From contig CP021238.1 in the NCBI GenBank assembly GCA_002291465.1, forward strand, positions 744,001 to 808,000: a DNA stretch of 64,000 nt. Reading direction: 5' to 3'. The notes beneath the pieces are model-generated. The model did no database searches and was not told where the DNA came from. It was given only the letters and a program-made list of their open reading frames with translations. Both the position numbers and the translations under genes were made by a program. Shown piece by piece: positions 36,779 through 45,612 of the stretch (position 1 is its first letter; each line of letters opens with the position of its first letter). The DNA comes from Mycobacterium lepraemurium. GTDB taxonomy: Bacteria > Actinomycetota > Actinomycetes > Mycobacteriales > Mycobacteriaceae.

Positions 36779-37876
36779 CTAGGCGGGCGTCTCCGCCAGC
36801 TCGCGGCCGATCCGGCGCAGTTGCCCGGTGGCGCCGCCCAGGGCGAACTCGGCCTGTTTGGCGGCCAGGAAGTAGCGGTGCACCTGGTGATCGGTGTCGA
36901 CGCCGACGCCGCCGTGCACGTGCACGATGGTGTGCGCCACCCGATGCCCGGCGTCGGCGGCCCAGAACGCCGCGGTGGCGACGTCGACCTCGGCCGGCAG
37001 GTCCTCCGAGACCCGCCAGGCGGCCTGGGTGAGCGTCAGGCGCAAGCCCTTGACGTCGATGTAGCCGTCGGCCAGCCGCTGCGACACCGCCTGGAAGCTG
37101 CCGATCGGACGGTCGAATTGCTCACGGGTGCGGGCGTATTCGGCCGTCATCTGCAGGCCGCGCTCGAGCACCCCGAGCTGGAAAGCGGCCCGCCCCAAGG
37201 TGCCCAGCGTGCCCAGCCAGGCCGCGACCTCGGCGCCTCCGACCTGGCGGGTGCCGTCCACCTGGGTCCCGTCCAGCGCCAGATGCCCGACGCTGCCCAG
37301 GCCGGTGGTCTCCAGCGCGGTCACCGTGACGCCGGGATCGTCGGCGGCAACTAGGAAAACCGCTATCCCGGAATCGGTTTCGGCGGGAACCAGGAAGGCG
37401 TCGGCGACCGGGCCGAAGCCGACCTGGGTGCGGGTGCCGGTCAGCCGGTAGCCGGCGCCGGCGCTGACCGCCTGCACCGGTCCCTCGCCCATCTCCGGGT
37501 CGAGGGCGACGGTCAGCGTCTTTGTCCCGTTGACCGCCGGCACGCCCCAGCTCTGCTGCAGCTCCTCGGTGCCGAACCGGGCCAGCGCCCCGGCGCCCAG
37601 CACCACCGACTCCAGGTAGGGCACCGCGGCCAGCTGGTGACCCAGTGCCACCAGGATCGCGATCTGCTCGAGCGCGCCGAAGCCGTCGCCGCCCAGCGAT
37701 GTCGCCGACGCGCTGGACAGGATGCCGGCGTCGGTCAGCTTGGTCCACAGGTCGCGGTCGAAGCGCTGTTCGAGGCCGTCGAGCTCGCGTTGGTGTTCGG
37801 GTGTGCAGACCGAGTCCACGATAGTGTCGACCAGGTTGCCGAGATCGTGCGCCGCTTCGGTGGTGGTGAAGTCCAT
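36779..37876 (-). CDS. fadE27: FadE27 (ChsE5), acyl-CoA dehydrogenase subunit
   Basis: This 365-residue acyl-CoA dehydrogenase-fold protein has TREQFDRPIGSFQAVSQRLA (FAD-binding) and IVHVHGGVGVDTDHQVHRYF. It matches Rv3505. It pairs with FadE26 as the non-catalytic half of an alpha2beta2 dehydrogenase acting on the first, eight-carbon side-chain CoA ester. ATG 37876 is set by homology (MDFTTTEAAHDLGNLVDTIV) and lies 29 bases after fadE26. Confidence 0.92.
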   Translation of the reverse strand: MDFTTTEAAHDLGNLVDTIVDSVCTPEHQRELDGLEQRFDRDLWTKLTDAGILSSASATSLGGDGFGALEQIAILVALGHQLAAVPYLESVVLGAGALARFGTEELQQSWGVPAVNGTKTLTVALDPEMGEGPVQAVSAGAGYRLTGTRTQVGFGPVADAFLVPAETDSGIAVFLVAADDPGVTVTALETTGLGSVGHLALDGTQVDGTRQVGGAEVAAWLGTLGTLGRAAFQLGVLERGLQMTAEYARTREQFDRPIGSFQAVSQRLADGYIDVKGLRLTLTQAAWRVSEDLPAEVDVATAAFWAADAGHRVAHTIVHVHGGVGVDTDHQVHRYFLAAKQAEFALGGATGQLRRIGRELAETPA

Positions 37877-37905
37877 GAACGTCCGTCCTTGTCTGCAGAT
37901 GCGGC

Positions 37906-39084
37906 TCAGCGGTTGCGGGGCAGTCCCAGCGCGACCATGCCGATGATGTCGCGCTGCACCTCGTTGGTGCCGCCGCCGAAGGTCAGGATCAAACACGCCC
38001 GGTGCATCCGCTCGACCCGGCCGCGCAGCAGGGCGCCGGGGGAGTCCTGACGGACGGTGGCCGCGGTGCCCAGCACCCCCATCAGCAGCCGGTAGGCCTC
38101 GGTGGCCAGCTCGGTGCCGTACACCTTGGCCGCCGAGGCGTCGGCCGGTCCCAGGGCGTGGCCGTCGGAGGAGGCCAGCTCCCAGTTGATCAGCTTGAGC
38201 ACCTCGGCCTTGGCGTGCACCCGGGCCAGGTTGATCTGCACCCACTCGGAGTCGATGAGCCGGGCGCCGCTGGCGTCCTTGGTGTTCTGCGCCCATTCCC
38301 GCACCTCGCGCAGCGCCAGGTAGATCGGTGCGGGGGAGACGAGCGCGACGCGCTCGTGGTTGAGCTGGTTGGTCACCAGCTTCCAGCCGCCGTTCTCCTC
38401 GCCGACCAGGTTGGTCACCGGCACCCGCACGTCGGAGTAATAGGTGGCGCTGGTGTCCGGGCCGGCCATGGTGTGCACCGGCGTCCAGGAGAAACCCTCC
38501 GCGGTGGTGGGCACCACCAGCATCGAGATGCCGCGGTGCTTCTTGGCCTCGGGGTTGGTGCGCACCGCCAGCCACACCCAGTCGGCGTAGGCGATCAGGC
38601 TGGTCCACATCTTCTGGCCGTTGATCACATAGTCGTCGCCGTCGCGCACCGCGGTGGTGCGCAGGTTGGCCAGGTCGGTGCCGGCGCCCGGTTCGGAGTA
38701 GCCGATGGAGAAGTGCAGCTCGCCCGCGGCGATCTTGGGCAGGAAGTACTTCTTCTGTTTGTCGGTGCCGAACGCCATGATCGTCGGCGCCACGCTGTTG
38801 ATCGTCAGGAACGGCACCGGCGCGCCGGCGATGGCGGCCTCGTCGGTGAAGATCAGCGAGTCCATCGGGGAGCGGTCCTGGCCGCCGTACTCCTTGGGCC
38901 AGTTCAGGGTCAGCCAGCCGTCCTTGCCCATCTGGGCGACGGTTTCGCGGTAGACGTTGCCGACCCCGTATTCGCCCTGCGTCGAGCTCAGCGCCTCGCG
39001 GCGCTCGGGCGTCATCAGCTTGGTGAAGTACGACCTCAGCTCGCGACGCAGGTCCTCCTGCTCCGGGGTATAACTGATGCGCAT
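37906..39084 (-). CDS. fadE26: FadE26 (ChsE4), catalytic acyl-CoA dehydrogenase subunit
   Basis: This 392-residue acyl-CoA dehydrogenase has FSIGYSEPGAGTDLANLRTT, and the predicted catalytic base is Glu244 in QLNHERVALVSP. It matches FadE26 (Rv3504) and forms the first dehydrogenase of side-chain beta-oxidation with FadE27. ATG 39084 is chosen because homology starts at MRISYTPEQEDLRRELRSYF; the upstream open frame crosses the promoter. The KstR site is 92 bases upstream, shared with fdxD. Confidence 0.94.
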   Translation of the reverse strand: MRISYTPEQEDLRRELRSYFTKLMTPERREALSSTQGEYGVGNVYRETVAQMGKDGWLTLNWPKEYGGQDRSPMDSLIFTDEAAIAGAPVPFLTINSVAPTIMAFGTDKQKKYFLPKIAAGELHFSIGYSEPGAGTDLANLRTTAVRDGDDYVINGQKMWTSLIAYADWVWLAVRTNPEAKKHRGISMLVVPTTAEGFSWTPVHTMAGPDTSATYYSDVRVPVTNLVGEENGGWKLVTNQLNHERVALVSPAPIYLALREVREWAQNTKDASGARLIDSEWVQINLARVHAKAEVLKLINWELASSDGHALGPADASAAKVYGTELATEAYRLLMGVLGTAATVRQDSPGALLRGRVERMHRACLILTFGGGTNEVQRDIIGMVALGLPRNR

Positions 39085-39175
39085 TTCGGCCGTCCTTGAG
39101 GTCGACGTCGTTCGGAGTGACAAGCCACGTCGCGTGTTTCGGCTCGACCAACGGCTACCCGTTCGTCTTCCCGGT

Positions 39176-39189
39176 TGTAACACGTTCTA
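39176..39189. promoter_or_regulatory. KstR operator, fadE26/fdxD intergenic region
   Basis: TGTAACACGTTCTA matches the KstR consensus fully. It lies 92 bases before fadE26 and about 110 bases before the fdxD GTG. The segment 39190-39298 has no conserved ORF that I can support. Confidence 0.92.
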
Positions 39190-39298
39190 GTCTGGGAATC
39201 CAGCGACCGTTTCCCCAGAGGGGTCGGAGTCCTATGGTGGACTTACATACTGATGAGGCATGTCCTCAGTTCGAAGGCCAAGGTTCAAGGAGGGTGCT

Positions 39299-39490
39299 GT
39301 GCGGGTGATCGTGGACCGTGACCGGTGCGAAGGTAACGCAGTGTGCGTGAGAATTGCCCCAGATATCTTCGACCTCGACGACGAGGACCACGCTGTGGTG
39401 AAGCTGGACCCGATTCCCGCTGATCAGGAGCAGCTGGCCGCGCAGGCGATCGCCGAATGTCCGCGCGCGGCGCTGTCGCGCGGCGACTGA
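39299..39490 (+). CDS. fdxD: FdxD, 3Fe-4S ferredoxin
   Basis: This 63-residue ferredoxin has Cys10, Cys16 (CEGNAVC) and Cys54-Pro (AECPRAAL). The middle Cys of a 4Fe-4S set is missing, as in mycobacterial 3Fe-4S ferredoxins. It matches FdxD (Rv3503c) and is a plausible electron donor to CYP125/CYP142. GTG 39299 follows an AAGGAGGG site at good spacing. It is the first gene of the fdxD-hsd4A unit leading into mce4. Confidence 0.93.
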   Translation: MRVIVDRDRCEGNAVCVRIAPDIFDLDDEDHAVVKLDPIPADQEQLAAQAIAECPRAALSRGD

Positions 39491-39527
39491 ACCGGGCGGA
39501 ACACAGAAACTATGAGGTATTCATAAA

Positions 39528-40442
39528 TTGACTAGCAGCACGAACGCGACCGATCTGTCCGGAAAGGTCGCGGTGGTGACCGGTGCGGCCGCGGGCCTGG
39601 GACGCGCCGAGGCGCTCGGGCTGGCACGCCTGGGCGCGACCGTCGTCGTCAACGACATCGCCGCCGCGCTGGACGCCTCCGACGTCATCGACGAGATCAA
39701 CGCCGCCGGCTCCAAGGCCGTCGCGGTGGCCGGCGACATCAGCGAACGCGCCACCGCCGACGAATTGGTTGCTCAGGCCGACGGGCTGGGCGGGCTGGAC
39801 ATCGTGGTGAACAACGCCGGCATCACCCGCGACCGAATGCTGTTCAACATGTCCGACGAGGAGTGGGACCTGGTCATCGCCGTGCACCTGCGCGGCCACT
39901 TTCTGCTGACCCGCAACGCCGCCGCCTACTGGCGCTCCAGGGCCAAGGAGGCCGGCGGCCGGATCTTCAGCCGCATCGTCAACACCGCGTCGGAGGCCGG
40001 CCTGGTCGGCCCGGTCGGGCAGGCGAACTACGGCGCCGCCAAGGCCGGCATCATCTCGCTGACCCTGACGGCCGCCCGCGCGCTGGGCCGCTACGGCGTG
40101 TGCGCCAACGCGATCTGCCCCCGGGCGCGCACCGCGATGACGGCCGACGTGTTCGGCGACGCGCCCGAGGTCCCGGCCGGCGGGGTCGACCCGCTGTCGC
40201 CTGAGCATGTGGTCAACCTGGTCACGTTCCTGTCGTCGCCGGCCGCCGCCGAAGTGAACGGGCAGGTGTTCATCGTCTACGGTCCACAGTTGACACTTGT
40301 CGCTGCGCCGACCGTCGAGCACAAATTCAGCGCGGAAGGCCCCGCGTGGGACCCCGCCGAACTCAGCGCGACGTTGCAGGATTACTTTGCTGGACGTGAT
40401 CCCGAGCACAATTTTTCGGCGAGCGCACTGATGGAGCAATAG
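39528..40442 (+). CDS. hsd4A: Hsd4A/ChsB1, steroid 3-hydroxyacyl-CoA dehydrogenase (SDR)
   Basis: This 304-residue SDR has VTGAAAGLGRAEALGLARLG, NNAGITRDRMLFNMSDEEWD and the catalytic pair in ANYGAAKAG. It matches Rv3502c, which oxidises the (22S)-hydroxyl made by EchA19 and has 17-beta-HSD activity. The start is TTG 39528 (MTSSTNATDLSGKVAVVTGA); no better codon lies upstream in frame. The Rv3548c-type SDR at 2010 is a clear paralogue. Confidence 0.9.
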   Translation: MTSSTNATDLSGKVAVVTGAAAGLGRAEALGLARLGATVVVNDIAAALDASDVIDEINAAGSKAVAVAGDISERATADELVAQADGLGGLDIVVNNAGITRDRMLFNMSDEEWDLVIAVHLRGHFLLTRNAAAYWRSRAKEAGGRIFSRIVNTASEAGLVGPVGQANYGAAKAGIISLTLTAARALGRYGVCANAICPRARTAMTADVFGDAPEVPAGGVDPLSPEHVVNLVTFLSSPAAAEVNGQVFIVYGPQLTLVAAPTVEHKFSAEGPAWDPAELSATLQDYFAGRDPEHNFSASALMEQ

Positions 40443-40485
40443 CTGGGGGCAGCTAATCGGCGGGGGGAATCAGCAGGTAGAACGT

Positions 40486-40500
40486 GTGTCAATTTGACAC
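40486..40500. promoter_or_regulatory. Inverted repeat upstream of mce4 (candidate operator)
   Basis: GTGTCAA-T-TTGACAC is a perfect 7-base inverted repeat with a one-base centre. It overlaps a weak KstR-like match (TAGAACGTGTGTCA, 40478-40491, one mismatch in the core). It lies about 60 bases upstream of the predicted -35. The identity of any regulator is unknown; the size and symmetry suit a dimeric HTH repressor. Confidence 0.6.
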
Positions 40501-40556
40501 GTGACAAGTGCGTCTGACCTGCTGAATTAACGGTTGGGATAAAGAAATGCTGTTCA

Positions 40557-40587
40557 TTGACACGGTGAACTTGTTCTGAGTTAATAT
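40557..40587 (+). promoter_or_regulatory. Predicted mce4 promoter with KstR-like site in the spacer
   Basis: TTGACA (40557-40562) and TAATAT (40582-40587) form a strong housekeeping-type promoter with a slightly long spacer of 19. Inside the spacer, GTGAACTTGTTCTG (40565-40578) keeps the KstR core AACnnGTT but not the outer T/A. A repressor there would directly block RNA polymerase. The leader to yrbE4A is about 60 bases and ends with a GAAGGGGG ribosome site. Confidence 0.65.
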
Positions 40588-40655
40588 GATCCGGCTCACA
40601 CTGGCCCGGGGCCAGCCATAGACTTCGCCGAGACGTATCGAAGGGGGAACTCAAG

Positions 40656-41420
40656 TTGATCGAACAACTTGCGGTCCCCGCCCGCGCCGTCGGCGGTTTC
40701 TTCGAAATGATGATCGATACGGGCCGGGCGGCGTTTCGCCGGCCGTTCCAGTTCGGCGAGTTCTTGGATCAGACGTGGATGATCGCCCGGGTGTCGCTGG
40801 TGCCCACGTTGTTGGTGTCGATCCCGTTCACGGTGTTGGTGGCGTTCACGTTGAACATCCTGCTGCGCGAGATCGGTGCGGCCGACCTCTCGGGCGCCGG
40901 CACGGCGTTCGGCACCATAACCCAGCTGGGTCCGGTGGTGACGGTGCTGGTGGTGGCCGGTGCGGGTGCGACGGCGATCTGCGCGGATCTGGGTGCGCGC
41001 ACCATCCGCGAGGAGATCGACGCGATGCGGGTGCTGGGCATCGACCCGATCCACCGGCTGGTGGTGCCCCGGGTGCTGGCGTCGACGGTGGTGGCGTTGC
41101 TGCTCAACGGATTGGTCTGTGCCATCGGGCTTTCCGGTGGGTATGTGTTCTCGGTCTTTTTGCAGGGCGTCAACCCGGGTGCGTTCATCAACGGGCTGAC
41201 GGTGCTGACCGGTCTGCGTGAATTGGTGCTGGCCGAGGTCAAGGCGCTGCTGTTCGGGGTGATGGCCGGGATGGTGGGCTGTTATCGCGGGCTGACCGTC
41301 AAGGGCGGGCCCATGGGGGTGGGCAACGCGGTCAACGAGACCGTTGTCTATGCCTTCATTTGTCTGTTCGTGATCAATGTGGTGATGACCGCCATCGGCG
41401 TGCGAATCTCGGCGAAGTGA
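40656..41420 (+). CDS. yrbE4A: YrbE4A, Mce4 transporter permease
   Basis: This 254-residue MlaE-family integral membrane protein has about five to six hydrophobic segments and the conserved EQ-loop-like AIREEIDAMRVLGIDPIHRL region. It forms the ABC permease of the Mce4 cholesterol importer with YrbE4B; the ATPase Mkl is encoded elsewhere. It matches Rv3501c. The start is TTG 40656 (MIEQLAVPARAVGGFFEMMI), 12 or so bases after GAAGGGGG. Confidence 0.93.
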   Translation: MIEQLAVPARAVGGFFEMMIDTGRAAFRRPFQFGEFLDQTWMIARVSLVPTLLVSIPFTVLVAFTLNILLREIGAADLSGAGTAFGTITQLGPVVTVLVVAGAGATAICADLGARTIREEIDAMRVLGIDPIHRLVVPRVLASTVVALLLNGLVCAIGLSGGYVFSVFLQGVNPGAFINGLTVLTGLRELVLAEVKALLFGVMAGMVGCYRGLTVKGGPMGVGNAVNETVVYAFICLFVINVVMTAIGVRISAK

Positions 41421-41439
41421 TGGGACGGGTGGGCACGCC

Positions 41440-42282
41440 ATGAGTTATGACGCCACGCTACGATTTCGGCGGTGGTTCTCGCGGCTGCAGGAACCGGTCG
41501 ACGACTTCGGTGAGCAGGCGCTGTTCTACGGGCAGACCATGCGCTACGTGCCCAACGCGCTCACCCGGTACCGCAAGGAGACGATCCGGCTGATCGCCGA
41601 GATGACCATGGGCGCAGGCGCTTTGGTGATGATCGGTGGCACGGTGGGGGTGGCGGCCTTTTTGACCCTGGCCTCGGGCGGGGTGATCGCCGTGCAGGGG
41701 TATTCGTCGCTGGGCAACCTCGGCATCGAGGCGCTGACCGGGTTCTTGTCGGCCTTCCTCAACGTGCGGGTGGTCGCGCCGGTGATCGCCGGCATCGCGC
41801 TGGCGGCCACCATCGGCGCCGGCGCCACCGCGCAGTTGGGGGCGATGCGGGTCTCCGAGGAGATCGACGCCGTCGAGTGCATGGCGGTGCACTCGGTGTC
41901 CTACCTCGTCTCCACCCGGCTGATCGCCGGCCTGATCGCGATCGTTCCGCTGTACTCGCTGTCGGTGCTGGCCGCGTTCTTTGCCACCCGCTTCACCACC
42001 GTCTACATCAACGGGCAGTCAAAGGGCCTCTATGACCACTACTTCAACACCTTCCTGATCCCCTCGGACCTGCTGTGGTCGTTCCTGCAGGCCATCGTGA
42101 TGTCCATCGCGGTCATGCTGGTGCACACCTATTACGGCTACAACGCGCACGGCGGCCCGGTCGGCGTGGGCGTCGCCGTCGGCCAGGCTGTGCGCACCTC
42201 GCTGATCGGCGTGGTCGTCATCACTTTGTTCATCTCGCTCGCCGTCTACGGGGCATCGGGTAACTTCAACCTCTCCGGATAA
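41440..42282 (+). CDS. yrbE4B: YrbE4B, Mce4 transporter permease
   Basis: This 280-residue MlaE-family permease has multiple membrane helices (GAGALVMIGGTVGVAAFLTL and RLIAGLIAIVPLYSLSVLAA) and a conserved cytoplasmic MRVSEEIDAVECMAVHSVSY loop that contacts the ATPase. It matches Rv3500c. It starts at ATG 41440, 19 bases after yrbE4A, in the same operon. Confidence 0.93.
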   Translation: MSYDATLRFRRWFSRLQEPVDDFGEQALFYGQTMRYVPNALTRYRKETIRLIAEMTMGAGALVMIGGTVGVAAFLTLASGGVIAVQGYSSLGNLGIEALTGFLSAFLNVRVVAPVIAGIALAATIGAGATAQLGAMRVSEEIDAVECMAVHSVSYLVSTRLIAGLIAIVPLYSLSVLAAFFATRFTTVYINGQSKGLYDHYFNTFLIPSDLLWSFLQAIVMSIAVMLVHTYYGYNAHGGPVGVGVAVGQAVRTSLIGVVVITLFISLAVYGASGNFNLSG

Positions 42283-42303
42283 GAGAACCGCTTAACAAGG
42301 GAC

Positions 42304-43506
42304 ATGGCAGACACAGGAGCGCGACGCACCACCGTCCGGCTGGCCGCAGCAGTGCTGGCCGGCCTGATGGTGGCTTTCGCTGTGCTGACCTATCTTTCGT
42401 ACACCGCGGCCTTCGCGCCGATCGACACCGTCACCGTGTCCGCGCCCCGCGCCGGGCTGGTGATGGAGCAGGGCGCCAAGGTCAAATACCGCGGCATCCA
42501 GATCGGCAAGGTCGAGGCCATCGAGTACTCCGGCGACCAGGCGCGGCTGACGCTGGGCATCAACAGCAAGGACATGCATTTCATCCCGTCCAACGCCACC
42601 GTGCACATCGCCGGCAACACCATCTTCGGCGCCAAGGCGGTGGAATTCATTCCGCCGCAAACACCTTCGCCGACCTCCCTGCGCCCGGACGCCCACGTCG
42701 CGGCCACCTCGGTGCAGCTGGAGGTCAACACGTTGTTCCAGTCGCTGATCGACCTGCTGCACAAGATCGACCCCGTCGAACTCAACGGAACGCTGAGCGC
42801 GTTCTCCGAAGGCCTGCGCGGCCACGGTGACGACCTGGGCGGCATCCTGTCGGGGCTGAATACCCTGACCCGCCAAGCGAATCCGAAGCTGCCTGCGTTG
42901 CAGGAGGACTTCCGCAAGACCGCGGTCATCAGCAACGTCTACGCCGACGCCGCGCCGGACCTGAACACCGTTTTCGACAACCTGCCCACGATCAACAAGA
43001 CCGTGGTGGACCAGCAGAAGAACCTCGACACCACGCTGCTGGCCACCATCGGCCTGGCGAACAACGCCTATGACACGTTGGCCCCGGCCGAGCAGGACTT
43101 CATCGACACCATCTACCGGGTGCGCGCCCCGCTGAAGGTGGCCGCCGACTATTCACCGGAATTCGGCTGCCTGTTCGCCGGCATCGAGCGCGGTATCAAG
43201 GAATTCGCCCCGCTGCTCGGTGTCCGCAAGCCGGGCCTGTTCACCTCGTCGAGCTTTGTGCTGGGCGCGCCGTCGTACACCTATCCCGAATCGCTGCCGA
43301 TCGTCAACGCCTCCGGCGGGCCGAACTGCCGTGGGCTGCCGGACATCCCGACCAAGCAGACCGGCGGATCGTTCTACCGGGCGCCGTTCCTGGTCACCGA
43401 CAATGCCAACATCCCGTACGAGCCGTTCACCGAACTGCAGGTCGACGCGCCCTCCACGCTGCAGTTCTTGTTCCACAGCGCCTTCGCGGAACGGGACGAC
43501 TTCTGA
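42304..43506 (+). CDS. mce4A: Mce4A, substrate-binding MCE-family protein
   Basis: This 400-residue protein has one N-terminal membrane segment (LAAAVLAGLMVAFAVLTYLS). An MCE/MlaD domain follows (VTVSAPRAGLVMEQGAKVKY onward), then a long helical region and a C-terminal Cys pair. It matches Rv3499c. Mce proteins are thought to form the periplasmic tunnel delivering sterol to YrbE4. It overlaps mce4B by one base. Confidence 0.93.
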   Translation: MADTGARRTTVRLAAAVLAGLMVAFAVLTYLSYTAAFAPIDTVTVSAPRAGLVMEQGAKVKYRGIQIGKVEAIEYSGDQARLTLGINSKDMHFIPSNATVHIAGNTIFGAKAVEFIPPQTPSPTSLRPDAHVAATSVQLEVNTLFQSLIDLLHKIDPVELNGTLSAFSEGLRGHGDDLGGILSGLNTLTRQANPKLPALQEDFRKTAVISNVYADAAPDLNTVFDNLPTINKTVVDQQKNLDTTLLATIGLANNAYDTLAPAEQDFIDTIYRVRAPLKVAADYSPEFGCLFAGIERGIKEFAPLLGVRKPGLFTSSSFVLGAPSYTYPESLPIVNASGGPNCRGLPDIPTKQTGGSFYRAPFLVTDNANIPYEPFTELQVDAPSTLQFLFHSAFAERDDF

Positions 43507-44558
43507 TGGCCGGCTCGGGAATGCCTTCGCACCGCTCGATGATGATCAAGGTCAGCATCTTCGCGGCGGCCATGCTGTTGGTGTTGGCCGGTCTGGTGGT
43601 GGTCTTCGGCGACTTCCGGTTCGGCCCCGAAAGCACTTACCACGCAACGTTTGTCGACGTGTCCCGGTTGAAGGCCGGCCAGAAGGTGCGCATCGCCGGT
43701 GTGCCGGTCGGTGCGGTGGAGGGCGTGAAGCTCAACCGGGACAACACCATCGACGTGACCTTCGGGGTGGACAAGCGCTACACGCTGTATTCGTCCACCC
43801 GCGCGGTGATCCGCTACGAAAACCTGGTCGGCGACCGGTACCTGGAGATCACGTCGGGCCCCGGGGAGCTGCGCAAGCTGCCGGCGGGCGGGACCATCAA
43901 CAGCCAGCACACCCAGCCCGCACTGGATCTCGACGCGTTGCTGGGCGGACTGCGCCCGGTGCTCAAGGGCCTGGACGCCGACAAGGTCAACACCATCAGC
44001 AGCGCGGTCATCCATCTGCTGCAGGGCCAGGGCGGGGCGTTGTCCAACGTGCTGGCCGACACCAGCGCGTTCACCTCGGTGTTGGGCCAGCGCGATCAGC
44101 TCATCGGTGACGTGATCAACAACCTCAACACGGTGCTGACCACCGTCGACCAGCGCAGCGCACAGTTCTTGGCCAGCGTCGACCAGTTGCAGCAGTTGAT
44201 CACCGGGCTGGCCAAGCACAAGGACGACATTGCGGGAGCCATTCCGCCGTTGGCCTCGACAACGACGGATCTGACTGAGCTGCTGCAGAATTCGCGCCGG
44301 CCGCTGCAGGGCGTGCTGGAGAACACCCGCCCGCTGGCCACCGAGCTGGACAACCGCAAGGCCGAGGTGAACAACGACGTCGAGCAGCTGGGCGAGGACT
44401 ATCTGCGGCTGGCCGCACTCGGCGCCTATGGTTCGTTCTTCAACATCTACTTCTGTTCCGTGACGATCAAGATCAACGGCCCGGCCGGTAGCGACATCCT
44501 GCTGCCGCTCGGCGGCCAGGTGGATACCAGCAAGGGGAGGTGCGCTTTTGTCAAGTAA
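43506..44558 (+). CDS. mce4B: Mce4B, MCE-family protein
   Basis: This 350-residue protein has an N-terminal membrane anchor (VSIFAAAMLLVLAGLVVVFG), an MCE domain with VSRLKAGQKVRIAGVPVGAV, and a helical C-terminal part. It matches Rv3498c. ATG 43506 overlaps the mce4A stop (TGATG), and the 3' end overlaps mce4C by 11 bases. Confidence 0.93.
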   Translation: MAGSGMPSHRSMMIKVSIFAAAMLLVLAGLVVVFGDFRFGPESTYHATFVDVSRLKAGQKVRIAGVPVGAVEGVKLNRDNTIDVTFGVDKRYTLYSSTRAVIRYENLVGDRYLEITSGPGELRKLPAGGTINSQHTQPALDLDALLGGLRPVLKGLDADKVNTISSAVIHLLQGQGGALSNVLADTSAFTSVLGQRDQLIGDVINNLNTVLTTVDQRSAQFLASVDQLQQLITGLAKHKDDIAGAIPPLASTTTDLTELLQNSRRPLQGVLENTRPLATELDNRKAEVNNDVEQLGEDYLRLAALGAYGSFFNIYFCSVTIKINGPAGSDILLPLGGQVDTSKGRCAFVK

Positions 44559-45612
44559 CGCACCACGTGAGCGCGATCCACTGCGCACCGGCATCTTCGG
44601 CGTGGTGCTGGTGGTGTGCGTCGTGCTCATCGCGTTCGGTTACGCCGGATTGCCGGTCTGGCCGCAGGGCAAGATCTACGATGCCTACTTCACCGATGCC
44701 GGCGGCATCAATCCCGGTAACGCCGTGTACGTTTCGGGCCTCAAGGTTGGCAAGGTGACCGACGTCGGCCTGGCCGGCGACAGCGCCAAGATCAGCTTCA
44801 GCGTCGACCGGCACGTGGCCGTCGGCGACCAGTCGCTGGCCGCCATCCGCACCGACACCATCCTCGGCGAACGCTCCATCGCGGTGACCCCGGCCGGCGG
44901 CGGCAAGGCCACCACCATCCCGCTGAGCCGGACCACGACCCCCTACACGCTGGCCGGTGCGCTCGAGGACTTGGGATCCAACGCCAGCAATCTGAACAAG
45001 CCCCAGTTCGAGCAGGCGCTGCACGTGCTGACCGACACCCTGCACGACGCCACCCCGGAGCTGCGCGGTGCGCTGGACGGTGTGACCTCGCTGTCGCGCA
45101 CCCTGGACCGCCGCGACGAGGCGCTGCAAAGCCTGCTGGCGCACGCGAAGTCGGTCACCGGTGTGCTGTCCCAGCGCGCCGAACAGGTCAACAAGCTGGT
45201 CGACGACGGCAACGAGTTGTTCGCCGCGCTCGACGAGCGGCGGGCCGCCCTCGGCCTGCTGATCTCGGGGATTCAGGGTCTGTCGGCGCAGATCTCGGGC
45301 TTCGTCGCCGACAACCGCAAGGAATTCGGCCCGGCGCTGAACAAGCTCAACGACGTGCTGGCCAACCTCAACGAGCGACGCGACTACATCACCGAGGCCC
45401 TCAAGCGGCTGCCCACCTACGCCACCGCGCTGGGCGAGGTGGTCGGCTCGGGCCCCGGGTTCAACGTGAACGTCTACGGCGTCATCCCGGCGCCGCTGCT
45501 GGCGACGATGTTCGACTTCGTCTATCAGCCGGGCAAGATGCCGGCCAGCCTCGCCGACTACCTGCGCGGCCTGATTCAGGAACGCTGGATCATCAGGCCG
45601 AAGTCACCATGA
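44548..45612 (+). CDS. mce4C: Mce4C, MCE-family protein
   Basis: This 354-residue protein has an N-terminal anchor (IFGVVLVVCVVLIAFGYAGL) and an MCE domain with AGGINPGNAVYVSGLKVGKV. A long heptad-rich helical segment follows (EQVNKLVDDGNELFAALDER). It matches Rv3497c. The start is TTG 44548 inside the end of mce4B. The next gene begins four bases before its stop. Confidence 0.92.
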   Translation: MSSNAPRERDPLRTGIFGVVLVVCVVLIAFGYAGLPVWPQGKIYDAYFTDAGGINPGNAVYVSGLKVGKVTDVGLAGDSAKISFSVDRHVAVGDQSLAAIRTDTILGERSIAVTPAGGGKATTIPLSRTTTPYTLAGALEDLGSNASNLNKPQFEQALHVLTDTLHDATPELRGALDGVTSLSRTLDRRDEALQSLLAHAKSVTGVLSQRAEQVNKLVDDGNELFAALDERRAALGLLISGIQGLSAQISGFVADNRKEFGPALNKLNDVLANLNERRDYITEALKRLPTYATALGEVVGSGPGFNVNVYGVIPAPLLATMFDFVYQPGKMPASLADYLRGLIQERWIIRPKSP

